Shown here in pieces: positions 1 to 11,810 of a stretch of 64,000 nt of DNA (positions are counted from its first letter, which is position 1; every line of letters starts with the position of its first letter). The stretch lies in NCBI GenBank assembly GCA_001599595.1, contig BCHH01000010.1:789359-853358 (forward strand). The letters run 5' to 3'. Under the pieces are notes generated by a model. It was given only the letters and a program-made list of their open reading frames with translations, was not told the DNA's origin and ran no database searches. This DNA comes from Beverwykella pulmonaria (lineage: Eukaryota; Ascomycota; Dothideomycetes; Pleosporales; Melanommataceae). The position numbers were made by a program, and so were the translations under genes.

Positions 1-214
1 ACGTTGGTGGGTGCCTTGATCCATCACATCCAATTGAAGCTGACACTGCCATTACCACCTGCACTGCCGCACAACGGCTGGGCGTACTGGTAGGCTGCAT
101 ATAAAAGGGCGATCATGGCGTGACATAAGAATCCTCGCGCTCTTAAATCACTCCAAACCATTGCTCTCACTATCCCTCGCAAGCGCCGTCAGTCGAGCCT
201 CAAGCGCAGCCCCA

Positions 215-1484
215 ATGCCTTCCCGTCCACTAGAACTCACAATTGCATCGACATCGCTGGAAAACATCGACGAGAGCCTCATCCCTCGGCTGGGCGAAGT
301 GCTTTGGTCTTGGCAGCTTTGCACAGAGTGTCTCGGGGGCCAAGCATGTGTCGCTGACACCTGTCCCTCGAGGCGGGTTGTGCGGCTCGGACGCTATTTC
401 CAGTTCTATCGCGCCGTGGTCTCGACATATGTCGATAGCTCTCCAGCAAAAGACAGAGTTTTGGAAACCCATGAAGAGCTATGGCATGCTATTCGGGCGC
501 TAATGTCCAACCCTGATATCACTCGAGCTGAGTTTTGCCAGTTGCTACTCTCCAAAGAAACGACAAACTTGCCTAATTCCAGCGAGCCTGAACTTTTACA
601 CGCAACGACACTTGTTGTAAAGCTCCTGACCATGATTGATTGCTCGGCGCTCCATTACTCATCCGACAGGCTTGAGAAGGGCGGTTGCAGAATCCATTGG
701 AGGGACGAGGTACCGTTCAGCAAATACCTACAAGATCTCTTCCCAACCGAGAATCATCCAATCTTGAGTTATCCCAACAATGAGTTGCTTGTTGACATGA
801 AGTCCGAATTAAAAGCAAGGAAACTGAAGAAGAATTTGGGTATTACGTTCCGCGTAACGCACGACATTCGAAACCACCTTCGCCTATATAGGAGACAGAA
901 CGTACTTGAAATATACCACTATACAGCCTTCATCAAGGAGCAGCTAAGATTGACAAGGGGACCAGGGGATTGGTCGAGCCCATCCACCTCGATCAAGGTG
1001 TAAGTTGCGGTCCTTGAAGCAAGCAGATCCTTCAAGTGTATTGATGTTAACTCTGGATAGAGGGGCATTACCCCGGCAATTAGTTCTCGAAGTCCTCGAC
1101 TCCCTCCAAATGGTCTTGTTTCCCCTTTCTGATCCGAAATCAAAGCAGCTGCTTCAGTCTTTGGTGTCCACCTGTTTCTTTGATCATGATATTCTCCATT
1201 TCGAGTTCAGCTCGATACGGAGGGTTGGCGAGGAAAACGTTCCATATATGTTTCTCGCCGACCGGCTCTCGGAGCTCTACAATGAGCTGCACAATCCCCG
1301 ACCCCGCGGATGGCTGGACCGGCAGATGGAGCGCAAAAGCGGCGCAAGGCACATGATGATGGCTACTCTTATCGGGGTGCTTTTCGCTGTTCTGCTAGGT
1401 ATAGCATCTTTGACAGTGACATCATACCAGACCTGGATTGCGTACCAAGCCTGGCAGCATCCAGTACCACCGCCCAGTCACTGA
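215..1484 (+). CDS. fungal membrane protein of unknown function
   Basis: Two exons, join(215..999,1061..1484), 402 aa. The intron has a GTAAGT donor at 1000 and an AG acceptor at 1060 after a TTAAC branch-like site; splicing joins two reading frames exactly at ...SIKV/GALPRQLVLEV. The first ATG of the open frame is at 215 (upstream codons of that frame have no ATG). The N-terminal half is soluble and contains four cysteines around residues 25-40. The C-terminal half carries a block I recognise from uncharacterised ascomycete proteins: IYHYTAFIKEQLRLT, then RGWLDRQMERKSGARH, then one membrane helix (MMMATLIGVLFAVLLGIASL) and an SYQTWIAYQAWQHP tail. No enzyme motif is visible. It is probably a tail-anchored protein, with the function unknown. 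The family assignment comes from memory of similar fungal sequences. Confidence 0.75.
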
Positions 1485-2820
1485 AAGATGAAGAGCTGAG
1501 CGCTACCGCGGACAGCATGAGCGGTCCCTTTGCACCAATCGTAAGGTCAAAGCTTTCCATACGGGCTACAATTCTTGCTGATTCCTCCAGGTGTGTCAGT
1601 GAAGCTTAAAGTTGGTGTGATACAAGAGAGGCACGAAAATCGGAGTTACCTACTGGGAAACGCTGAGATGACAGACGCATAAGGTGAATCTGAGTGCTTT
1701 TGCCACATGCATATTTAGCGGTATTTACAGCAGACAATGGAAACATAAATACTTTTCTCGCCCTCGCTAGCAGGGAGGGCCGTCGACCCGCTCCGGCCAT
1801 AGGGTTGTGCGGTGGTGATTTCCATAGGCAGTTGTTCTAGAGAGTGCCACGGCTCCGCACAGCCACAGGCTTAGCTATTGATTGATCTGAGTAAATTACA
1901 CGTGAGACGTGCGGGATCGTATCGCACTAATCTAGATTGATGATTACTTTTATTAAAGATACCAACACGCGTGGCGACCTTGCGCGAATCTTCGTGCGGT
2001 AAGCCACAACGCTAATGGTGGCTTTTGAACACTGTAGTGAAGTTCGCAGACTTAGACGGAACTATTGTATAGGTTTTAGTAGCGGCAAGAGCGTAATGAT
2101 GGTGCTGTAGCAGGAGAAGTCTGTTTCGCGACAAAAGGAGGCTCGACAAAATCAGGCGCGGCGACGACGCGACGGTAATTTTTGGGTGCTAGGGTGCCTA
2201 TATGTTTAGGATCACTTATAACACATGCGTAATGTGAAAATATTAAAGTGCGTGCAGAGTTTGAGTACCTCTAAATTGGAAATCTTGATCACAATCGAGG
2301 CATACGTGTGGTATCAAGTTTTTGGTCTTGGTGAAAGCAAACCACAGTAGTTAATTTGATGTTCACAATATCTGCAATTTACTTAAGAATGTGCATATTA
2401 ATGTGAAAGAAACATGATCTACCTCAAATTCGAGTTCGTAGCTTCTGTTCGGCATTTGAGCAGCTTTGCCGCACGCGCTGACTCACTTTTCTCATCAACC
2501 CACAAATAGAAAAATGCAGTCAGCAAGTCTAATTTTCCACAAACACAAGCCTGGAAGACCAAGACAAGCACTGACCACGCTTCGAAATAGGCAACATTTC
2601 AAATCACAATAATTATTGTTAATATTGCCAAGAATGCTTGGAAGTATGACTAAGTAAACTTTACGGACAAATTCCAAACATTATCCAAAGATGTAGACAA
2701 AAGGAAAGGGGATATCATCCACCCATTACTCGAATGTATAGAATATAACATTATTTAAAAGATCCCATGAACGCCGCCGCTATGCATCCTAAATACAAAT
2801 TTCAGATATAAACAAATGAC
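1485..2820. other. intergenic, no gene seen
   Basis: No open frame here resembles a protein and no splice-linked exons could be built. The part after about 1900 is A+T-rich. It is the joint 3' region of the gene ending at 1484 and the minus-strand gene ending at 2821 (convergent). Confidence 0.5.
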
Positions 2821-3897
2821 TTAATCAAGCTCGATGAGGCCAGGGCCGAATTCAGTGGCGGCAGCGACAGCTTCCGCGTCGGCAAAGGGACCAGCACCCT
2901 TCGTCACAGCCGCAATCGTCAGACCGTCCATAACGTACTCGTCGTACGGGAATGCAGCTTCGAAAACGACGTTGCCGTTCTCAATCTGGACATTTTGAAG
3001 AGACTTGACGATAGGAGTGTTCTGCTGGTTGATGTAGACAAGGCTGAGTGTGCTGTAGTCGTTGGTATTCGCGTCAGCCTTAGCGAAGGAGAACTTGAGG
3101 TTCTGGGTTGCAGGCTTGATGTCACCGGACAGGAAATTAAGGCCCTTGAATGTACGGAGCGGGATGGTGTGTATGTTGGGGCAACTGCCAGGGATAGTAA
3201 AGCCTTGGATGGCCGTGAAGGCGAAGTCGCGGACGGAGGTTGTAAGGAAGGGCTGCGCGCTGGGACGCTTCTTCTGGACCAGGCGGAAGAAGCCTTCCTG
3301 CTCGCCCTCGTTGCCAATGACAGAGCTGACTGCGCGGACGAGGCCAAAGTCGCCGTTCTTTGCGAACACCTGGTTGACGTCCTGTAGAGTGCCAAGGACA
3401 AGATCGGTGAATGTTCCAGCCAACTTCATAGCGGATTGGAAGTCGGTTACGGGAAAGGTGTACTTGCACGGCTCAATCGGCTGCTGGTCGAAGTGCTTGA
3501 GGGCACCGTTGGCATTGAGAGCGTGGAGTTCTTCTTGGGCTGTAATGGCTTTTAGAGCATCCATGACATACTCGTGGCCATAACCAAGATCGTAGCCTGG
3601 AACCTTGTTCGTCACGTTGTAGACAAGCTCGTTGAAGAAAGCAACCTCAAAGAGCTCGTTCAGAGCAATGAGTTTCAGGTTGGTGGCGCCATCAGGGCTT
3701 AGCGATGGAGGTGGTGGCCCATTGGGAAGAGTGCCATCAGCATCGAGTTGGATCTGAAGAAGCTGGTCCTGGCTAGGGCTGGGGAATCCGTTGGGGAGCG
3801 GAAAATATACACCATCTGGAGACATCTCGCGCTTTGCTGCGGGCGCGGCAGAGGCGATGCCGGCCACAAGAGCAGTGAATGACAATAGGGAAAGCAT
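2821..3897 (-). CDS. LsdA-like secreted ferritin-like domain protein
   Basis: Single exon, 358 aa, ATG at 3897. Residues 1-18 form a signal peptide (LLSFTALVAGIASAAPA) followed by a KRE site. The body matches the ferritin-like fungal family that includes Aspergillus nidulans LsdA (late sexual development): helices with ALNELFEVAFFNELV, then AITAQEELHALNANGAL, then GNEGEQEGFFRLVQ. The Glu/His positions in these helices are the ones that would bind metal in a ferritin fold, but metal binding is unproven for the family. The C-terminal third is beta-rich and ends without a membrane anchor, so the protein is probably secreted or wall-associated. A TATATA-like stretch lies about 140 bp upstream of the start (4035-4048 on the plus strand). 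Family members are often strongly induced in fruiting or in culture; expression here is not known. Confidence 0.85.
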   Translation of the reverse strand: MLSLLSFTALVAGIASAAPAAKREMSPDGVYFPLPNGFPSPSQDQLLQIQLDADGTLPNGPPPPSLSPDGATNLKLIALNELFEVAFFNELVYNVTNKVPGYDLGYGHEYVMDALKAITAQEELHALNANGALKHFDQQPIEPCKYTFPVTDFQSAMKLAGTFTDLVLGTLQDVNQVFAKNGDFGLVRAVSSVIGNEGEQEGFFRLVQKKRPSAQPFLTTSVRDFAFTAIQGFTIPGSCPNIHTIPLRTFKGLNFLSGDIKPATQNLKFSFAKADANTNDYSTLSLVYINQQNTPIVKSLQNVQIENGNVVFEAAFPYDEYVMDGLTIAAVTKGAGPFADAEAVAAATEFGPGLIELD

Positions 3898-5476
3898 CGT
3901 AAAGATGAGAATGTGGAGGTTGAAGTATTACTATTAGGTTGATGCTGAAACGGAGCCGGAAATGCGAAATGTGGAGATTGATATGGAGATGGAGATAGAT
4001 CGGATGATGGAAGTGGTGGACATGCAGGAACCTATAGTTATTATATACTGAACACGCCCGGCTTGTCGGTTGCATCTTGAAAACGGATATTTTCCATCCC
4101 TTGACGGCTGGGTGGGCTAGACGCGGCGCAGCTATGAGCTGTCTGACAACCCACAACGCCTCACCATCACCAATCGTACCCAAAAATTCCAACCATACAG
4201 GCGCACAGGATGACGCCACAAAGTTCCCGGGAAAACGCGCTACCGACGAAATGTCATCATTTCCCGCATTGTGATTCGCACGACAGCGAAGCCAAGCTTT
4301 GGTGCTCTGAGGCTGAGGTGAGCCGTGGAGGCGCCAGCAAACAAGATTATTTCTGAAAATAGACTCCAGCAACGCTCATTGGCACGCTGTTTGTAAGCAC
4401 CTCAACACGAAAGCTTAGCCTTGAGCTAAAAAGCTTACTTGCTGTTAGTCGATGTTTGAAGGAAGTTTTTCAAACCGTCTTTTGCGGATAGGTGTCACCG
4501 GCTAGGAACAAAGAACATGGAACAAGGACGGCCCGGTCCATCATCTATCGTTTCCTCTGATGTATCACTAATGTTTCTAGTACTAGTGAATAATTGGTAG
4601 ACGCCGAAGTGCTGCGAGCTTTATGGAACGTTCGCTCATTACATAAGGGAACGATTTTTGGATTTGGCCAGGAGACCGAGTACCGAAAGCAACAACCTGA
4701 ATAATTTCACTATACGGGAGATAGGATGCCGACTGTAAGGCTTACATGTTTGGGTCTCTCGTGGTTGCGCAGGTGTGGGTATTTTGGGTGACGAGGCATC
4801 GCGGAAGGAAAACGAGCCGGCACAGCCCAGCTGCAAGTCAAGCCTCACGTGCACACCAGCGCTCCAGCAACAATAGGGGTTTCAGGTCTGCAGTGCAAGG
4901 CCTTCGGTAACTATAGTCACAATCTCAGTTTCTGACTGTAGTGAAGGCCTGACTTACGAAGACCTCCTAAACATCTCGATGTTAGGTTTCGGATTCTGAG
5001 GTCGCACGTAATTAATCGGATCGGATCGGATCCTTCAGATTGCACCCAACATCCTTCTCCTTTCCTGCTGCATCGCTTTTCATCAATTCTAGGCTTATCC
5101 TGGCATTGGTTTCTACCATGAAGCAATCTACATTTTTCTAATGCTTGCCTTTACCGATAGAGAGCCGATGCCATCTCTCTGCTACGTTCGGCATCGTGGT
5201 TGGCTCAACGTCCCCTGTTCGGCTGAAGAAGTACATAGTTCTGACATGGCCATCCTCCAATGGTGATTCGAAGTCGCGAACATATCTACCAGTCCGCCTA
5301 CTTGCCCAGAATCAACGCTTACCTGTTATCACAAGTCGCCGTCGTCTTGCCTCATTAGTATAATGCCTGCGCAGCTGAGACCTCAAGGCTGAAGCGGTTG
5401 AATCTCACATTAAACCATCATCTATGGCACCCGATAATGGCTTCGAAAGACCTTCCTGTGTTCTCGCTTTCTAGCG
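3898..5476. other. intergenic between divergent genes, no gene seen
   Basis: This is the shared upstream region of the LsdA-like gene (minus) and the rhodopsin-like gene (plus). A TTATTATATAC-type TATA candidate lies near 4035-4048 for the minus gene. The remaining open frames are short, have atypical composition and do not join to each other by splice signals. Confidence 0.45.
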
Positions 5477-6703
5477 ATGGAGTCGCCAGGTTCGCACTCA
5501 ACTCCGTTCGGAACTTATCGCGCGAGAGTGATATTTGGCGTCGTGATAGCATTCACACTTACCGCCACTGTGTCGCTCATTCTTCGATTCGTGGGCAAGA
5601 GAGTCAAAAACACTCGCGTTTCATCAGAAGATTGGATCATTATTGCAGCACAGGCATGAAATTAAAAAAACTCAAAGATGAACCTTAGCAACTGACTTTA
5701 TTCAGGTTGCCGTGTATGCACTCGCCGTTTCTTCGATTTTGGGTGCGCGAACAAAGTCTCATCGTCACTGCATCTCTAACGAGAGGAACAGAAGTCTTCC
5801 TTGGCAACGCTGGACATCATGTAGCAGAGACACCGTCAAAGGTACCCAATACAATGAAGGTAACGCTAACTACTATATTACATGCATTTAAATGTTAATT
5901 GGGAGCAGCTGTTAATCGCGATACAATGTCTCTACGGTACATCTTTGGGCCTTATTAAAATTTCGATATGTCTCTTCTACAACCGAATCTTCGTCTCCAG
6001 GTCTTTCCACATCGCCTCGTGGACGGTCATCGCAGTCGTCTTTGCGTGGACTTCGGCGGTTATTATCTGCGCATTCACAACATGTCGTCCGCTTGCGTTC
6101 TTCTGGAACCCGACAATCCCAGGCGGGACATGCATGTCTAATCCCGTCACGCCATACATTGTCCTTGGAGCTCTGGATGTTCTTGTCGATATCGCTATAC
6201 TCATTCTTCCCTTACCCTCACTTTGGAAACTGCAGGTATCCCTTGCTGATAAAGTCGCTCTGTTCTGTATCTTTGGGGCAGGCATCTCGTAAGTTGAAAG
6301 CCAATACTAGTACGATGTTCATACTAAGATCGATAACAGCACAATGGCCATATCCATTCTCCGCGTGGATGCAGTAGTCAAAATCCAGGTCGACGATGTC
6401 ACCTACACAAGCACCTACGCACTGATCTGGAGCTTTACAGAACCCGCCCTTGGGATTTCCGTCGCATGCGCTCCATTCTTCCGTCCCCTTATTCGCCGAG
6501 CCTTTCAAGATTCAGAGTCAGATATAGAGCTTGGGATCTCGGCATCAAAGTTCCATCGTATCCGGCCGCAGAAGGAGTCTCTACCACCTTTTGTAAACCC
6601 AAATATCCGTGTCGGGAGGGGACATGGAAAGCATGGCTCCTTCATTACAACGCAGGTTCAGGAACCTGGGAATTGGAGCACTGCATCTCATCACGGTGAC
6701 TGA
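5477..6703 (+). CDS. rhodopsin-like / Pth11-type seven-helix membrane protein
   Basis: Five exons, join(5477..5653,5706..5742,5792..5859,5909..6288,6340..6703), 341 aa. All four introns are 49-52 bp; three are GT-AG, and the first (5654..5705) reads GC-AG (CAG/GCATGA ... TTCAG). Intron 2 has a CTCTAAC branch site and intron 4 an ATACTAAG site. The joined protein fits the fungal rhodopsin-domain family (Pfam PF20684): an SSEDWIIIAAQVAVYAL helix, GNAGHHVAETP in the first loop, LGLIKISICLFYNRIF (the family hallmark), TCRPLAFFWNP with the conserved Cys, a DVLVDIAILILPLPSLW helix and YALIWSFTEPALGI near the last helix. The C-terminal tail from about residue 255 is cytosolic and polar. No CFEM domain precedes the helices. 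Ligand and function are unknown. The annotation depends on four splices, all supported by frame continuity. Confidence 0.82.
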
Positions 6704-7395
6704 GAGAAACTAATACGACATGTTAATTAGAGGATCCCGCTGGAGGGTTGAAAGAAGTACGGTACTGCGCACGCTACACGTCGGGCGTATAGTAAAAGTT
6801 GTTTAGTTTTGTCCTTGGGAATGGCGAAGATGATAAGAGTTGGGAGTAGCGTGCTGGCCGTGCACTTCTCGCCCCTGGACACAACTCTTCTACATCTACA
6901 AAAGCGAGGCTCCGACACTTAAATACTACCCTGGCGTGCGCATCCCACTTCAACGGGACGAATCTAAGACCAGAAGCTATAGCTTCGCCTTACACCCCGC
7001 GAAGCCGAGTGCCTGCGCAAAGTCAGCTATCAAAGGCAGCTCGAATCTGGGATGCGGAATCCTGGGTATGCGGGCTTGATGACTGATAATTTAGGGGATG
7101 CGGAGCCGTAGAATGGAATGGAGAGGAAGGGCAGTGATTGCAGTACGTTGACAGAGAGTGGTGTTGTTGACGAGTGGGGAGAAAGCAAGAGGATGATGAG
7201 AATACTGTTTTGTTTGGGATTTGGAAATAGCAAGCGACTATCCTTTAGCATAAAGCAGACAAGTATGCTATCATTATACCATAAAAGGCGAATTCGGAGT
7301 TTGCATCCATTACTCCTTCTAAAACAGAAGGAAACTAATTAATACCCTATTGGCCATATTTCAAGTCATCGTTATTGCTTGAGGTCGAATTCTAA
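6704..7395. other. intergenic, convergent 3' regions
   Basis: This is the 3' flank of the rhodopsin-like gene and of the minus-strand dehydrogenase. Nothing coding is supported. Small open frames on both strands overlap one another and lack recognisable sequence. Confidence 0.45.
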
Positions 7396-8398
7396 CTACC
7401 ATGGCAATTGAAGAGGCGTGGGAAGCTTATCCTTTGGGCCAAGTACTGGTTCCGCGGTACCAATATCACTGCATGTCCTGTTAGCAACATTTTCGTTATA
7501 GACCTCGAGCATACTCACCCTGGTCCTCGCGGTGCCCAGTATTGTCCCGTCTTCGAGATGTCAAAGGTCTGGATCCATTCCATAAGGGACTTCGCAGCGA
7601 CATCTGGAGTGACAGCTGCACGCTATTAGTCTACCAATCCTGTGCATGCCTCTCTAGGAACGAACTCACCGCCGCCATCGTCCCAGTACTTGTCAAACCC
7701 TACGCCCCTGGTCATCTCGGTCCGCATAAACCCCGGATGTACGCTCGCAATCGCAACACCCCTCTCTTTCAAATCTAAGCTCAGCAACTTTGCGCACATA
7801 TTCAGTGCCGATTTACTGGCGTGGTGACCGTAGTTTCCTCCTCCCTCGCTCTCATGTCTTAGTGTTATGCTTCCGCTCTCTGAAGAGACGAATATGACCT
7901 TCGATTTCGAATTAAGAAGGGTTTCTGAATCATTTGCGAGAGCCGTGACGAGGATAGTCGGTCCAATAGCGCACGTGCGATACATCGTCTCTTGTGCGGA
8001 GAAAGACGGTTCCTTCAACGACTCAGTTGCAAAGTACCCCGCTGTTATGATCATGATATCGATGTGGGAGATGGACCACGCGTGTAGGTGACTGAGCAAT
8101 TTGCTTCCTGCCTCGGGGGAGGAGATATCGATTGAAGGGACGTAGATGAGGTTCTTTGCTGTACGGCGCACATGTTAGCGTAGAGTAGCGTGGATCAAGT
8201 GCCGAAGAGTACATGACACCAAAGTAGCTTGGAGTCGTCAATAAGACCGTATCGGAGAAATCTGAACTCACTGTTTGGTGGTGGGTTGGAGGTACGCGCT
8301 GTTGCGAAGACGTAATTATCTGTACTTGAGGTAGTGTAGGCTTCGGCGAGGGAGGCTCCGAGGCCGCGGGTCGCGCCTACAACGAGGATGTTGGGCAT
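7396..8398 (-). CDS. short-chain dehydrogenase/reductase, active-site Tyr replaced by His
   Basis: Four exons, complement(join(7396..7468,7519..7615,7670..8158,8272..8398)), 261 aa. Donors are GTGAGT in all three introns; branch sites CGCTAAC, GACTAAT and TGCTAAC are visible. The N-terminus carries the NAD(P)-binding glycine motif GATRGLG (residues 8-14). TAGY (81-84) fits the NNAG-type position, IFVSSESGS (131-139) gives the catalytic Ser, and the PGFMRTEMT segment follows strand beta-6. It resembles the C-factor/sniffer-like group of small SDRs. The usual YxxxK active site reads HHASK (154-158): Lys158 is kept but the Tyr position is His154. A Tyr sits two residues before (152), off register. 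The enzyme may be inactive, or use another residue. The substrate is unknown. The long first intron (113 bp) is unusual for this window. Confidence 0.85.
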
Positions 8399-9305
8399 TT
8401 TGCAGATTTGACAGAGATTTCTAGGACTATAAAGATTTGAAGAGGTAGATCAGGATGAATTGAAGCAATTGAGGGATGTGGAGGTGTGTGCCAAAAATGA
8501 CGTCGTTCAATTGTTGTGCTTTGACGTCGATTGCCATAATCTAATCTTATCTTATCTTAGCATGCGCCATGGCTTCAGTAGGGGAGGGCTGAAACCTAGG
8601 CGCCTCCTTTTTCAACTTTTACAAAACCTCAAATTCAAAATTCCAAACCGTTTCTTTTATACAGTGCAGACTCTATTCCAAGATAACACAAGCTATCAAT
8701 GATTCATTACTACCCCCATCTACTGTTCAATCTCTTCATGCAAATTCTATACCTTCTTCACTGAGCCACTAACCCCCATTCTCTCGTCCGATTCCCCCAA
8801 CACTCCTCCATTCTTATATCTCCCATCCCTCATCATGATGTGCCTGTAAAGGGCTGTTTCTTCCCGTGAGCGAAAGCAGGCTGAGGGCTGATGGTAGTAT
8901 GCACGCAGCTCGCGTCAGCCAATCGAATTCACGTATTGCCAGCATCGCTGGCCCCCAAGCATCCACCATGTGCCAGCAGGCTGATTCTTGTTCAATTTTG
9001 TGTCTACGAAGGTACAGCTTGAATTCGGCAGATCTTGGGGATATTCCTCACTCCTTCATACGTATTTTCATTGCCGTCAATCAAACTCGAACAGTACTTT
9101 CCTATTTGTATGCTATACTCAATGAAGGCAAGGGTCTCTATTTTCAGAGGCAAAATTCGTAATATCCGGAGGTGTCTAATAAGCCAACACAATATGATAT
9201 AGAAGGAAAGCAGAGAAGCTAGTGAATATTGTTATGTAATTACGTATCCCATACCTAGTGGCGGGTGAATTTCTGCTTAGATTCGTCCCTTAGCTACTCC
9301 AATCG
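8399..9305. other. intergenic, no gene seen
   Basis: Upstream region of the dehydrogenase gene and 3' flank of LEU2. A short TCTTA-repeated stretch occurs near 8540-8558. No protein-like frame is supported. Confidence 0.4.
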
Positions 9306-10685
9306 CTACTTCTTCAACAGTAGTTCTAGCTCGGCGGCGATGGCATCGCCGACTTCGGTCGTCTTCGATGAACCACCAATGTCCTTTGTCCGGATATTTT
9401 TGTCAATGACAATCTTAGTTGCCTCGTCGATCTTGAGGGCGAGTTCGGGGCGGCACAGCGAGTACTTGAGCAACATGCTCATCGACAGAATAGTGGCAAC
9501 AGGGTTGACGATGCCCTGGCCAGCGATATCGGGGGCCGATCCGTGAATAGGCTCGTAGATACCATTGATGCCCGTCTTCCCATCTGGGATGCCTCCTAAA
9601 CTCGCACTAGGGAGCAATCCCAAGCTACCCGGGATCACACTCGCTTCGTCGCTGATGATGTCTCCGAACAGGTTGCTGGTGACAATCACGCCATTTAAAG
9701 ACCGCGGATTCTTGATCATCAGCATGGCCGCCGAGTCGATGAGATGGGTGCCAGATTTGAGATGCGGGTACTCGTCTTTCATGATGCGCTCAAATGTTTT
9801 CCGCCACAGTCTTGACGTAGCGAGCACGTTCGCCTTATCCAAACTCCACACCGGCACCGGCGGCTCCTCCACAGAGGCCAAATTACCAGCTAATCGCACG
9901 ACACGCTCGATTTCCTCGACATTGTACGGCTCCGTGTCCCAGGCATTGCCATCACCGTCTTCCTCCTTCCGCTCGCCAAAGTATATCCCGCCCGTCAGCT
10001 CGCGGACGATCATGAAGTTTGTGCCCCGGCAAACGTCGGCCTTAAGGGGCGACGCGTCGACGAGGGTGTCGGAAGCGAAGAAGCAGGGTCGTAGGTTCCC
10101 GAACGTGCTGAGTTCTTTCCGTAGACGAAGGATGCCTTGCTCGGGGCGGATCTTGCCAGTCCCCCATTTCTAGAAAGAGTAGTTAGCACGTGCGAAGGCG
10201 ACTCAGGATGGAGAGATTAGGGAAGAACATACAGGTCCTCCGACGGCTCCGAGGATGATGGCATCGGCTGATTTCGCGGCGGACAGCGCTTCCTCAGTCA
10301 GTGGGTTGTTGTGGGCATCAATTGAGCACTATGACTCGCGTGAGAAGCCAGCAGCGTGGTTATGGTAGTGGAGTGACCTACGCCTCCGAAAAGGTGATCC
10401 TGGAAGTTGAACCGAATGTCTGTGTGCTTCTCTACTACTTTCAGGACCTGAGCGCATAGTCAGTCCACGTATCATTCTCACAAAGCCATTCAAATAAATC
10501 CTACCTTGATCCCTTCTGCTACAACCTTAGAGCAGTTTGTGAGCTTCTATGTCACAGTAGAAGGGAGTGAATGCTAGCAACCTCTGGTCCAACGCCGTCA
10601 CCTGCGGTCAATTGCGTCAGTACGCTATCGCAATGGTTAGCAAGAGTCACTGACCGCCAAATACAACAATATTGAACGAAGGCAT
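9306..10685 (-). CDS. LEU2: 3-isopropylmalate dehydrogenase
   Basis: Six exons, complement(join(9306..10169,10233..10328,10382..10447,10505..10525,10582..10601,10655..10685)), 365 aa, the usual size. The enzyme oxidises and decarboxylates 3-isopropylmalate to 2-ketoisocaproate with NAD+, the third step of leucine synthesis. Sequence marks in order: [19 protein letters not shown] at the N-terminus, [28 protein letters not shown] (substrate-binding arginines), the [17 protein letters not shown] loop, a Lys/Asp set in [30 protein letters not shown] with metal-binding aspartates, and the NAD motif [18 protein letters not shown]. Three small exons (31, 20 and 21 nt) at the 5' end had to be joined by hand. 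Two donors there are weak (GTCAGT, GTTGCT), but the joined protein is continuous with the family. Fungal isopropylmalate dehydrogenases are usually controlled by Leu3; I found no convincing CCGNNNNCGG site. Confidence 0.93.
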
Positions 10686-11810
10686 AGTTGTGGAATGTCA
10701 AAGATGAGTGCAGGAAGCAGGGTGTCGCGCGCTCAGAATATTTCCCAGACTCCCCGTATGTCGGCTCCGGCTACCCCACGTACCCCGCCGAAAGCCGCTG
10801 CCTTCACTCCGATCTCGGCCACCTCTGTTACTCTGCGATGTCGCTGTCTTTATACCAAATGTGCCATCTTTTACTGTTCAGCTTGACCAATTGTTTCGTT
10901 TTTGGAAAGTTCATCTCCTGCTTCGGATCCATCTCTGGTATCTCCATCCATCCACGCATAGGTAGAGATCAGGAACTTTCACCATGACGTAATCCTAAAA
11001 GGAGACACCGAATGAGGAGAATAATTAGGTGTCGAACAGTTGTGGAACAGGTGATATGCACGCTTCTGCAAGTCTTTCGAATTAGTGCTTTCAAGAACCG
11101 GCACCACCGCCTAGCCGACGCAAACCCATGTACCGAACTTCTTAAACTAACAAGAAGTCCGTCGTTACCCTCCTTCACAAGCACGCCCCCCAGCGCTAAC
11201 ATCCCCCTTACGAGCGAAGAATGGGCATCCAGCATGAACGCCCTGGGCTCCTCCCTCCTCGCCTCAGTAAAGCCCTCCCTTCCTTCACCTCTGCAGTCCT
11301 ATGAACTTTTCATGTTCTCCCACGCATACTAAATCCAACACTTTTCTCAGTAGTCCGCTGCCCACCCCGCCTCCTCACTAAGCCACCTTGATTCCCTTCT
11401 CTCAGACTTCACCGCCTGCGCAGCAACGGCTACCTACAAGATTCCACCAGCAGTAACCGCCACAGGCGCAAACGCCGAAATTTTGACTTTGACAACAGTT
11501 CCAGAAAGAGCTTCGCTTCTAGGTTAGGTAGGAAGATGTCAAGCAAGCCTTAGGCAATGTTCAGCAAAGACAACGCACTAACAAGTTCAACCATTGAGCG
11601 GAAACGACAGTTGTTTTTATGTAAGTACAAAAGAATGTAAGATGTTTTGTTCAATACTCCTTCCAGCTGCAGTCCTTTCCAAGCATTTGTCAATGCACCC
11701 GCCAAAAGTAAGGGTTCATCTCGGAAAATAGGAAACAAGGGCAATGGTGATATCTCAGCTTCTAGCAAATCAGCAAGTTATATCATTTGAGATCTTCTAG
11801 AACATACCAC
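10686..11810. other. intergenic; possible decayed short coding remnant
   Basis: Contains the LEU2 promoter on its left side. Around 11160-11530 (plus) the sequence is C-rich with third-position bias: a frame reading LTSEEWASSMNALGSSLLAS, then in another frame DFTACAATATYKIPPAVTA. This could be the remains of a small secreted-protein gene, but no start, splice or full frame could be built, so no gene is called. Confidence 0.3.

Noticed and set aside
11160..11530. Possible small secreted-protein remnant on the plus strand
   Set aside because: Only fragments in different frames; no start, signal peptide or intron could be built.
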